From NCBI RefSeq assembly GCF_900115475.1, contig NZ_FOWP01000015.1:68891-132890 (forward strand): DNA of 64,000 nt. The letters are read 5' to 3'. Positions 15,658 through 26,076 of the stretch are shown here, in pieces. The number at the start of each line of letters is the position of its first letter. Position 1 is the first letter of the stretch. Origin of the DNA: Ectopseudomonas composti. Lineage in GTDB: Bacteria; Pseudomonadota; Gammaproteobacteria; Pseudomonadales; Pseudomonadaceae. Below the pieces are notes generated by a model. It made no database searches. It worked only from the letters and a program-made list of their open reading frames with translations, and was not told where the DNA came from. A program made the position numbers and the translations under genes.

Positions 15658-16710
15658 GTGCGCAAGATAATTCACGTCGACTGCGACTGCTTTTACGCCG
15701 CCATCGAGATGCGTGACGACCCGAGCCTGGCCAATCGTCCGTTGGCAGTGGGTGGTTCGGCCGAGCGGCGTGGGGTGATCGCCACCTGCAACTACGAGGC
15801 ACGTGCCTATGGCGTGCGCTCGGCGATGTCGTCGCGGCATGCGCTGAAATTGTGCCCGGACCTGTTGATCGTCAAGCCGCGCTTTGAGGTGTACCGCTCG
15901 GTCTCCCGTGAGATTCACGGCATCTTTCGCCAGTTCACCGACCTGATCGAGCCGCTGTCGCTGGACGAAGCGTATCTCGATGTCAGCGAATCGGCGCATT
16001 TCTCCGGCAGCGCCACGCGCATTGCTCAGGAAATTCGCCGCCGTGTGGCGCAGGAACTGCACATCACCGTGTCGGCCGGGGTGGCGCCGAACAAGTTCTT
16101 GGCCAAGATCGCCAGCGACTGGCGCAAGCCCAACGGGCTGTTCGTCATCACCCCGGATCAGGTCGACGATTTCGTCGCAGAGTTGCCAGTGAACAAGTTG
16201 CATGGCGTCGGCAAGGTCACGGCCGACAAGCTGACGCGCCTGGGCATTCGCACCTGTCTGGATCTGCGTGAATGGAACAAGCTGACGCTGGTGCGTGAGT
16301 TCGGCAGTTTTGGCGAGCGCCTGTGGCGTTTGGCGCATGGCATCGACGAGCGCGCCGTGCAGGTGGACAGCCGGCGGCAGTCGTTGAGTGTCGAGAATAC
16401 CTACGATCAGGATCTGCCTGACCTGGACAGCTGCCTGGAGAAATTGCCAGCGCTGCTTGAGGAGATGAATGTCCGCCTGCTGCGTCTGGATTCGAGCTAT
16501 CGACCGGACAAACCCTTTGTCAAGGTCAAGTTCCATGACTTTACCCAGACCACGTTGGAGCAGGCCGGCGCCAGTCTTGACCTGGAAAGCTATCGACTGT
16601 TGCTGAGCAACGCCTTTGCTCGCGGCGGCAAGCCGGTACGGCTGCTTGGGGTGGGTGTCAGGTTGCATGATCTGCGCGGGCGGCAGACGCAACTGGAGCT
16701 GTTCGCGTAG
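15658..16710 (+). CDS. dinB: DNA polymerase IV
   Basis: A 350-residue Y-family translesion polymerase. The palm carries 'HVDCDCFYAAIEM' (Asp8, Asp10) and 'LSLDEAYLDVS' (Asp103, Glu104). The helix-hairpin-helix thumb reads 'KLHGVGKVTADKLTRLG', and a little-finger domain completes the protein. The start is a GTG preceded by 'GAGGG'. It is normally induced in the SOS response; I do not see a convincing LexA box immediately upstream. Confidence 0.95.
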   Translation: MRKIIHVDCDCFYAAIEMRDDPSLANRPLAVGGSAERRGVIATCNYEARAYGVRSAMSSRHALKLCPDLLIVKPRFEVYRSVSREIHGIFRQFTDLIEPLSLDEAYLDVSESAHFSGSATRIAQEIRRRVAQELHITVSAGVAPNKFLAKIASDWRKPNGLFVITPDQVDDFVAELPVNKLHGVGKVTADKLTRLGIRTCLDLREWNKLTLVREFGSFGERLWRLAHGIDERAVQVDSRRQSLSVENTYDQDLPDLDSCLEKLPALLEEMNVRLLRLDSSYRPDKPFVKVKFHDFTQTTLEQAGASLDLESYRLLLSNAFARGGKPVRLLGVGVRLHDLRGRQTQLELFA

Positions 16711-16718
16711 TTGCCGTT

Positions 16719-16779
16719 GTGGGAGGGTTTTTAGCCGCGATTATCGGTCCAAATGTCGCCGCTGAAGCGCCTCCCGCAG
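16719..16779. repeat. Imperfect REP doublet after dinB
   Basis: 'GTGGGAGGGTTTTTAGCCGC' and the downstream 'GCCGCTGAAGCGCCTCCC' are diverged inverted arms of the same REP class as 4859-4926. It fills the convergent gap between dinB and the META lipoprotein. Confidence 0.6.
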
Positions 16780-16797
16780 AGTACCCGCGGGGCTCGA

Positions 16798-17196
16798 TCA
16801 CTCCGCCCAGAGGCGAATCGGCTTGCCGCTGGCCGGCCACAGTTGTAGCTGGCCGATGTCGTTGAAGTCCCAGCGTTTCACTTCGCTCAAGGCTGCGAGA
16901 AAGCGCTGCTCCTGCTCCATCAGCGCTGGCGCGCACATCTTGCGGGTGCTGCCTGGGGCTTCGAAGCCAACCGCGTCACCTTTAAGCCTGTAGCCGGCGA
17001 ACCAGTGGTTGCAGCCAGCGTGCCCGTGAGCGCGGCCATCGGCGGCAAAGGTGACGGTCAGGTGGCTGCGGTCGATCAGCGGGCGTTCGCCGATCCATTC
17101 CACACGGTAGCTGCGTTCGGTTTCCAGCTGCGGGGCATCGCTGGCGCACCCCGCCAGCGTTGCGGCGAGCAGGGCGAGGGGCAGGGAGCGGTACAT
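16798..17196 (-). CDS. META-domain lipoprotein (HslJ-like)
   Basis: A 132-residue lipoprotein: signal with lipobox 'LAGC' (Cys17), then a META-type domain ('VTFAADGRAHGHAGCNHWFA', 'RKMCAPALMEQEQRFLAAL'). The GCNxW plus MACP-like Cys pair is typical of META/HslJ proteins, which are implicated in envelope stress and antibiotic tolerance. The ATG has 'AGGAGG' upstream, which favours it over upstream in-frame starts. It starts 4 bases after the stop of the 17201-17632 gene on the same strand. Confidence 0.85.
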   Translation of the reverse strand: MYRSLPLALLAATLAGCASDAPQLETERSYRVEWIGERPLIDRSHLTVTFAADGRAHGHAGCNHWFAGYRLKGDAVGFEAPGSTRKMCAPALMEQEQRFLAALSEVKRWDFNDIGQLQLWPASGKPIRLWAE

Positions 17197-17200
17197 GGTG

Positions 17201-17632
17201 TCAGGCCTCCTGGCAGGTGCGGCAAAGGTGGCGACCGGCATCGTTGCGCCAGCCAAGCTCGGCGATACGGGCTTCGGCAGCTGGCGCATGCGCGGCCTTG
17301 CCGAGGGCGGCATCGACGGCGAATTCGAAGTCCAGTTGCTTGCCGCAACCGTCGCAGTTCACCTGCCAGTTGTGAATGGCCAGTTCCTTGAACTGCGGGC
17401 CCTTGCACACGGCCAGCCATTGGCCGGGCGGGTTGATCAGATGACGAACCTTCTCCACGTCGAGGCGCATGTGCAGGTCACGACTGCCCTTGAGGGTGAC
17501 CAGCAGCGTGTCATTGGCCTGGATCGAGCCACCGTTGCCGGTGACCTGGTAACGGCCCGGCGCCAGGGCGCGGCATTCGGTAAGGGTGTGTTGCGGGTTG
17601 AGCAGGGAATAACGGAAATCGTGTTCGGCCAT
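17201..17632 (-). CDS. Conserved hypothetical protein with C-terminal CxxC pair (zinc-ribbon-like)
   Basis: 143 residues. The N-terminal half is rich in beta-strand ('YQVTGNGGSIQANDTLLVTL', 'RLDVEKVRHLINPPGQWLAV'). The C-terminus has two CxxC knuckles (Cys93/Cys96 in 'CDGCGK', Cys137/Cys140 in 'CRTC') that could bind zinc. It is probably co-transcribed with the META lipoprotein. I recall it as conserved next to ldhA in pseudomonads. No function is known to me. Confidence 0.75.
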   Translation of the reverse strand: MAEHDFRYSLLNPQHTLTECRALAPGRYQVTGNGGSIQANDTLLVTLKGSRDLHMRLDVEKVRHLINPPGQWLAVCKGPQFKELAIHNWQVNCDGCGKQLDFEFAVDAALGKAAHAPAAEARIAELGWRNDAGRHLCRTCQEA

Positions 17633-17659
17633 GGGTCCTCCAGATCAGCCGGCATGCTA

Positions 17660-18655
17660 TCACGCGCCGGCTTTGACCTCATTGCTGGGCCGGCCGGTGA
17701 GCCAGGCCGAGATGTTGTCCAGGGTGGTGCGGGCGATGGCATCGAGCGCTTCGTGGGTGAGAAAGGCTTGATGCGCAGTAATGATGACGTTGGGGAAGCT
17801 CAGTAGACGGGCCAAGGTATCGTCCTGCAGCGGCAGGTCGGAGTGATCCTCGAAGAACAGTTCCGACTCCTCCTCGTAGACGTCCAGGCCCAGGTAGCCG
17901 AGCTGGCCGCTTTTCAGTGCCTTGATCAGCGCCGGCGCGTCGACCAGCGCGCCGCGCCCGGTGTTGATCAACATGGCGCCGCGTTTCATCTGGGCCAGGC
18001 GTGCGGCATCTATGAGGTGATAGCTATCGTCGGTCAGCGGGCAGTGCAGGCTGAGGATGTCGCTGCTGGCGATCACTTCTTCGAGTGCTGCCTGGCGTGC
18101 GTCCAGGGGCTCGAGCCCAACCAGCGGGAACGGGTCGTGGATCAGCACCTGGCAGCCGAAACCATACATGATGCGAGCGAAGACCTGGCCGATCTTGCCA
18201 CCGCCGACCACGCCGACGGTCTTGCCATGCAGATCGAAGCCGGTCAGGCCGTGCAGGGAAAAATCACCCTCGCGGGTGCGATTGAATGCGCGGTGGGTGC
18301 GGCGGTTGAGTGCCATGACCAGGGCCACCGCGTGTTCAGCTACCGCGTGCGGTGAATAAGCCGGCACTCGCACCACCGGCAGGTCCAGGCGCTGCGCTGC
18401 TGCCAGGTCGACATGGTTGTAGCCGGCCGAGCGCAAGGCGATCAGGCGTGTGCCGCCGGCAACCAGTTGCTCCAGCACCGGGGCCGACAGGTCGTCATTG
18501 ATGAAGGCGCAGACCACGTCGCTGCCCATGGCCAACGCCACGCTGTCGGTGGTCAGGCGTGTTTCGTGGAACTGCAGATACCAGTCTGACGGACAGTTGG
18601 CCGCGAGGAATGACTCGCGGTCGTAGACTTTGCTGCTGAACAGGCAGATACGCAT
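17660..18655 (-). CDS. ldhA: D-lactate dehydrogenase (fermentative, NAD-dependent)
   Basis: A 331-residue D-2-hydroxyacid dehydrogenase reducing pyruvate to D-lactate. The NAD-binding motif is 'VGVVGGGKIGQVFAR'; the substrate Arg is in 'LINTGRGALVD' and the catalytic His in 'ITAHQAFLTHEA'. The C-terminal 'YEEESELFFEDHSDLPLQDD' is typical of LdhA rather than biosynthetic relatives. It lies 9 bases downstream of gacS on the same strand, an arrangement I recall from P. aeruginosa, and may be read through from it. Confidence 0.94.
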   Translation of the reverse strand: MRICLFSSKVYDRESFLAANCPSDWYLQFHETRLTTDSVALAMGSDVVCAFINDDLSAPVLEQLVAGGTRLIALRSAGYNHVDLAAAQRLDLPVVRVPAYSPHAVAEHAVALVMALNRRTHRAFNRTREGDFSLHGLTGFDLHGKTVGVVGGGKIGQVFARIMYGFGCQVLIHDPFPLVGLEPLDARQAALEEVIASSDILSLHCPLTDDSYHLIDAARLAQMKRGAMLINTGRGALVDAPALIKALKSGQLGYLGLDVYEEESELFFEDHSDLPLQDDTLARLLSFPNVIITAHQAFLTHEALDAIARTTLDNISAWLTGRPSNEVKAGA

Positions 18656-18664
18656 GACGGTTCC

Positions 18665-21415
<2,751 letters not shown>

Positions 21416-21535
21416 GACCTTCCTCCTTCGGAACATCTGGGCAGTGTAGCGATTCGACGCCACAGAATCTGTAGGTGAGAGATTGTTGTTTAGTAGATAG
21501 AATTGTTCGCATTCAATATCTCTCGGTTTACCGCC

Positions 21536-22246
21536 ATGATGACCCGCACGCCCACCCCGGCCCGCATCCTTGCTGTCGAGGATGACCCTTTGCTCGCCAG
21601 CCACGTGCAATCGCACCTGATCAGTTGCGGGTTCGATGTGACCCTGAGTCACGATGGCAGCGAAGGCTTGCAGTTAGCGGAAAGAGACGACTTCGATCTG
21701 GTGCTGATGGATATCCTCCTGCCCGGTACCAATGGCCTGGAGGCGCTGCAACGTCTGCGCCAGCGCCGCAGTGTGCCGGTGCTGCTGATGTCGGCTCTGG
21801 GGGATGAGCAGAATCGCATTGCCGGTTTCAGCCAGGGTGCCGACGATTACCTGCCTAAGCCTTTCAGCCTCGGCGAGCTGAGCGTGCGGGTCGAGGCGAT
21901 TCTGCGTCGGGTCGCCTACGAGCGTCGCGAGCAGCAGCCTAGTGTCGCCGAGGATGGTTTGCAGCTCGATGAAGGGCGCAGCGATGTCGCCCTCTCTGGC
22001 ACCTGGGTTGGCCTGACCCCCAGCGAGTACCGCGTGCTGGAGTTGCTCTGGCGGCACCGCGACGAGGCGTTGAGCAAGCCCTTCCTTTATCAGCAGGCGC
22101 TACGCCGCGCCTATTCCCAGCATGACCGCAGCCTGGACATGCACGTCAGCCACATCCGGCGCAAATTGCTGGCGGTCGGCTACGAGGCTGCACGTGTCGA
22201 TACCGTATGGGGCAAGGGCTATGTCCTGACGCAGGCCGGGGCATGA
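21536..22246 (+). CDS. OmpR-family response regulator, PirR-like
   Basis: A 236-residue protein with a receiver (acidic 'EDD' at 15-17, phospho-acceptor Asp59 in 'LVLMDILLPGT', Lys in 'LPKPF') and an OmpR/PhoB winged helix ('TPSEYRVLELLW', 'SLDMHVSHIRRKL'). Divergent from gacS and ahead of a kinase and cysM, it occupies the position of pirR in P. aeruginosa. No pirA-type receptor gene follows, so regulation of enterobactin uptake is not assured. The start lacks a strong ribosome site; a second ATG follows directly. Confidence 0.85.
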   Translation: MMTRTPTPARILAVEDDPLLASHVQSHLISCGFDVTLSHDGSEGLQLAERDDFDLVLMDILLPGTNGLEALQRLRQRRSVPVLLMSALGDEQNRIAGFSQGADDYLPKPFSLGELSVRVEAILRRVAYERREQQPSVAEDGLQLDEGRSDVALSGTWVGLTPSEYRVLELLWRHRDEALSKPFLYQQALRRAYSQHDRSLDMHVSHIRRKLLAVGYEAARVDTVWGKGYVLTQAGA

Positions 22247-23580
22247 GCCTGCCGGGACGCCATTCGCTGCTCTGGCGGCTGGCCGGCGCCCTGGCGCTGT
22301 TCTGTCTGCTGCTGGTCAGCCTGCACGTGGATGTGGGGCGTACGCTGCTCGAGGCGACGTCCTATCTGCCCGAGTCGACCAAGCAGATTCTCAGGGCCGA
22401 TGCACAGGAAGCTGAAGCAGCGTGGCGAGAGCGGGGTGCGCCTGGTGTCGATGCTTTTTTGCAGCGATTGCGTGAGCGTGAGCGGGTCTGGGCCGTGGTG
22501 GTCGATGAGCACAAACATTCGCTGGCCTCGCGGCAGTTGACCAACGAAGAGGCGCAGCGCCTGGATTTTGTGCGCAAGCTGGATTTCCCTGTGGGCCGAC
22601 CTGGTAGTACGCCGACCTTCTACGTGCCCTTCGGTGATACAGGGGCGCGGCTGGTCATGCAGTTGCCGCAGCGCTTGAACCCGCGCAAGTACAACGAACT
22701 ATGGGAGTTGCTGTTGCAGCGGGTGCTGCCGGCGGTCCTGGCCGTGGCGGTGGCTCTGCTGATTTACCGACTGCTGATTGCCCCTCTGGCGTTACTGCGG
22801 CGTCAGGCTGCCGCACTGAGTGCGGGTGATCTGTCCGCCAGACTTGGCTCGCCGGTCACCCAGCGCAAGGATGAGCTGGGCGAGCTGGCGCGCAGTTTCG
22901 ACCACATGGCCGAGCGCCTGCAGGGTACGGTCGCTTTTCAGCGCCAGTTGTTGCGCGACTTGTCCCATGAACTGCGTACGCCACTGAGCCGCTTGCGTGT
23001 GGCCGGGGAAAGCGAGCGCGATAGCGATGCTCTGCGCCAGCGCCTGGTACGTGAAGTCGAGGCGATGGAGAAGCTGGTCGGCGATGCCCTGGAGTTGGTC
23101 TGGTTGGATACGGAGCGGCCGCAACTGCCCAGCGAAGAGGTGGATATCGTCAGGTTGTGGGATGTGCTGCGCGAGAACGCAGGCTTCGAAACCGGCTGGC
23201 CGCCCACGCGCATGCCCTGTGATCTAGCCTCTGGTTGTCTGGTGCGCGGCAACCTCAACGGCCTGGCGCAGGCGTTGGAAAACATCTTGCGTAATGCCAT
23301 CCGGCATTCGCCGGACGGCGGCGTGGTTCGCCTTGCTGGCCAGCAGGAAGGCGATCATTGGTTGTTGTGGATCGAAGACCAGGGCCCTGGTGTGGCAGAG
23401 AGTGAGCTGGAGACCATCTTCCGTCCCTTCACCCGTCTCAGCGCCGCCAGGCCGGGCGGCGACGGCTTCGGTCTGGGCCTGGCCATCGCCCGCAGCATGG
23501 TCGAGACGCAAGGCGGGCGCGTCTGGGCCGAGAACGGCAGTCATGGTTTGCACGTATATATGTACTTGCCGGCTGCTTGA
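22243..23580 (+). CDS. Sensor histidine kinase, PirS-like
   Basis: A 445-residue kinase whose ATGA start overlaps the stop of the regulator, so the two are translationally coupled. TM1 is near 12-30 and TM2 near 165-185, with a periplasmic domain of about 130 residues between. HAMP follows, then HisKA with His242 ('LSHELRTPLSRLRVA') and HATPase ('NILRNAIRHSP', 'DQGPGV', 'GFGLGLAIA'). The stimulus is unknown; by position the P. aeruginosa homologue is tied to enterobactin response. Confidence 0.87.
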   Translation: MSLPGRHSLLWRLAGALALFCLLLVSLHVDVGRTLLEATSYLPESTKQILRADAQEAEAAWRERGAPGVDAFLQRLRERERVWAVVVDEHKHSLASRQLTNEEAQRLDFVRKLDFPVGRPGSTPTFYVPFGDTGARLVMQLPQRLNPRKYNELWELLLQRVLPAVLAVAVALLIYRLLIAPLALLRRQAAALSAGDLSARLGSPVTQRKDELGELARSFDHMAERLQGTVAFQRQLLRDLSHELRTPLSRLRVAGESERDSDALRQRLVREVEAMEKLVGDALELVWLDTERPQLPSEEVDIVRLWDVLRENAGFETGWPPTRMPCDLASGCLVRGNLNGLAQALENILRNAIRHSPDGGVVRLAGQQEGDHWLLWIEDQGPGVAESELETIFRPFTRLSAARPGGDGFGLGLAIARSMVETQGGRVWAENGSHGLHVYMYLPAA

Positions 23581-23678
23581 TCGCGCCGAGCAGCCTCCTG
23601 TTACGTTCGCTGGGTGATGCGGCGGCAGGTTCGGCGTATCATGACGCCCCTTCGCGTCAGTCTGGATTCGAGCGACCC

Positions 23679-24584
23679 ATGACCCTGCAATTCCCCACTA
23701 TTGCCGACTGCATCGGTAATACCCCTCTGGTACGTCTGCAACGCCTGTGCGGTGAAACCAGCAACACGCTGCTGGTCAAGCTGGAAGGCAACAACCCGGC
23801 CGGTTCGGTCAAGGATCGTCCGGCCTTGTCGATGATCAATCGCGCCGAGTTGCGTGGTGCTATCCAGCCCGGCGATACCCTGATCGAAGCCACCAGCGGC
23901 AATACCGGCATTGCCCTGGCCATGGCCGCCGCGATCAAGGGTTACAAGATGATCCTGATCATGCCCGACAACTCCACCGCCGAGCGCAAGTGGGCGATGA
24001 CCGCCTATGGCGCCGAGCTGATCCTGGTCAGCAAGGAAGAGGGCATGGAAGGCGCACGGGACCTGGCCGAGCGGCTGCAGACCGAGGGGCGTGGCAAGGT
24101 GCTCGACCAGTTCGCCAACGGCGATAACCCCGAGGCGCACTACAGCGGTACCGGCCCTGAGATCTGGCGCCAGACCAGCGGCACCATCACCCATTTCATC
24201 AGCTCGATGGGCACCACCGGCACCATCATGGGTACCTCGCGCTACCTCAAGGAGCAGAACCCGGCGATCCAGATCGTCGGCCTGCAGCCGCAGGAAGGCT
24301 CGGCCATTCCCGGTATCCGCCGCTGGCCACAGGAATACCTGCCGAAGATCTATCAGGCCGAACGAGTCGATCAGGTCATGGACATGGGCCAGGCAGAGGC
24401 CGAACACGTCATGCGCCGTCTGGCACGGGAAGAGGGCATCTTCTGCGGTGTTTCTTCCGGCGGCTCGGTGGCCGGCATGCTGCGCCTGTCGCAGCAGCTG
24501 GAAAACGCGGTGCTGGTGGCGATCATCTGCGACCGTGGCGACCGCTATCTGTCCACCGGCGTTTACGAAGAACCGGCGCACTGA
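23679..24584 (+). CDS. cysM: Cysteine synthase B (O-acetylserine sulfhydrylase)
   Basis: A 301-residue PLP enzyme forming cysteine from O-acetylserine and sulfide (or S-sulfocysteine from thiosulfate). The PLP lysine is Lys45 in 'NNPAGSVKDRPA', and the substrate loop 'TSGNTG' is at 72-77. The C-terminal part ('YLSTGVYEE') and the basic residues after the loop fit CysM rather than CysK. The stop overlaps the rlmD start (TGATG). Confidence 0.94.
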   Translation: MTLQFPTIADCIGNTPLVRLQRLCGETSNTLLVKLEGNNPAGSVKDRPALSMINRAELRGAIQPGDTLIEATSGNTGIALAMAAAIKGYKMILIMPDNSTAERKWAMTAYGAELILVSKEEGMEGARDLAERLQTEGRGKVLDQFANGDNPEAHYSGTGPEIWRQTSGTITHFISSMGTTGTIMGTSRYLKEQNPAIQIVGLQPQEGSAIPGIRRWPQEYLPKIYQAERVDQVMDMGQAEAEHVMRRLAREEGIFCGVSSGGSVAGMLRLSQQLENAVLVAIICDRGDRYLSTGVYEEPAH

Positions 24585-25942
24585 TGGCCAGACGCAGCTC
24601 CAACCTGCGCTTTCAGCCCAGCGGCGGCAGTCGCGCGGTGCAGGTTCCGGTCGGCAAGAAGCAGAAGCTCGCCATCGAGCGTCTGGCCGGTGACGGTCGT
24701 GGCATCGCCTTCGAAGGCGGGCGTACCTGGTTCGTCAGTGGTGCACTGGCGGGCGAGCAGGTCGAGGCGCGGGTGCTCAGCGCGCGCAGTCAGACCATCG
24801 AGGCGCGCGCCGAAAAGATCGTCGTTGCCAGCAGCGAGCGTCGTGAGGCGCCCTGCGTACACGCCGAGCGCTGCGGTGGCTGCAACCTGCAGCACATGCC
24901 TCATGCCGATCAACTCGCCCTGAAACAGCGCACGCTGACCGAGCAACTGTCACGTCTGGGCGGCGTGCAGCCGGATGAGTGGGCTGCGCCGCTGGTCGGC
25001 GCGGAGTTCGGCTACCGCCGCCGCGCGCGCATCGCCGTGCGCTGGGACGCCAAGGCGCGTCAGCTGCATGTCGGTTTCCGCGCCGAAGCCAGCCAGGACA
25101 TCGTCGCCATCGACGCCTGCCTGGTGCTGGTACAGCCCTTGCAGCCCATTTTCAAGGCGTTGCCGGCGCTCTTGCGCAGCCTGGAGAAACCGCAGGCAGT
25201 TGGGCACGTGGAATTGTTCAGTGGCACGGCTCAAGCGCTGCTGCTGCGCCATACCAGCGCCTTGACCGAGGCTGATCTGAGTCGCTTGCGCACGTTTTGC
25301 AGCGAGCATCGCGCGCAGTTGTGGCTGCAGGGCGAGGGGCTACCGCAGCCTGACGACCAGGCCGCCGAGCTGGGTTTCCTGTTGCAGCGCTGGCAACTGC
25401 AGTTGGCTTACCGGCCGGGTGACTTCGTGCAGGTCAATGGTCTGGTCAACGAGGCGATGGTCGCTCAGGCGCTAGACTGGTTGGCAGTGCAACCTGGCGA
25501 ACGGGTGCTGGATCTGTTCTGCGGCTTGGGCAATTTCGCCCTGCCGCTGGCCCGTCAGGCGGCTGAAGTGGTGGCTGTGGAGGGCGTCGAGGCGATGGTG
25601 CAGCGCGCCGCTGACAACGCGCAAAACAATGGCTTGGGCAATGCGCACTTTTATCGTGCCGACCTGTCCAAGCCGCTGGCCAATGAGGGCTGGGCGCGCG
25701 GCGGTTTTACCGCGGTGCTGCTCGACCCGCCGCGCGATGGGGCGTTGCAGGCGGTACGTGGGATGACGGAGTTGGGCGCACGGCGTCTGGTTTACGTCTC
25801 CTGTAACCCGACCACGCTGGCGCGTGATGCCGCCGAGTTGGCGCAGCAGGGCTATCGCCTGCGCCGCGCCGGGATTCTCGACATGTTCGCGCAAACCGCG
25901 CATGTCGAGGCCATGGCTCTATTCGAGAAACCCGAGCCCTAG
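24584..25942 (+). CDS. rlmD: 23S rRNA (uracil-1939-C5)-methyltransferase RlmD
   Basis: A 452-residue methyltransferase with an N-terminal TRAM domain, a [4Fe-4S] cluster (Cys91, Cys97, Cys100 in 'CGGCNLQH', and Cys in 'IDACLVL'), SAM motif 'VLDLFCGLGNFALPLA', and catalytic Cys407 in 'YVSCNPTTLARD'. It overlaps cysM by one base and precedes relA. The stop codon lies within a 20-bp perfect palindrome (25931-25950). Confidence 0.95.
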   Translation: MARRSSNLRFQPSGGSRAVQVPVGKKQKLAIERLAGDGRGIAFEGGRTWFVSGALAGEQVEARVLSARSQTIEARAEKIVVASSERREAPCVHAERCGGCNLQHMPHADQLALKQRTLTEQLSRLGGVQPDEWAAPLVGAEFGYRRRARIAVRWDAKARQLHVGFRAEASQDIVAIDACLVLVQPLQPIFKALPALLRSLEKPQAVGHVELFSGTAQALLLRHTSALTEADLSRLRTFCSEHRAQLWLQGEGLPQPDDQAAELGFLLQRWQLQLAYRPGDFVQVNGLVNEAMVAQALDWLAVQPGERVLDLFCGLGNFALPLARQAAEVVAVEGVEAMVQRAADNAQNNGLGNAHFYRADLSKPLANEGWARGGFTAVLLDPPRDGALQAVRGMTELGARRLVYVSCNPTTLARDAAELAQQGYRLRRAGILDMFAQTAHVEAMALFEKPEP

Positions 25943-25950
25943 GGCTCGGG
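25931..25950. repeat. 20-bp perfect palindrome over the rlmD stop
   Basis: CCCGAGCCCTAGGGCTCGGG is fully self-complementary and contains the TAG stop. No T run follows, so it is not a standard intrinsic terminator. It may stall translation, protect the mRNA 3' end or bind a protein. Confidence 0.6.
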
Positions 25951-26076
25951 CCAAAGCGGTACGTTCGGTACCGCAGGGGTGTGCAGGACGCGCATCCTTT
26001 CAGTTAATCCGACCGGCTCAGAGAAGGCCGGCGACTGCTCGGTGCGACCTAAGCGCGCCGTAGGGAAGGTAAGACG

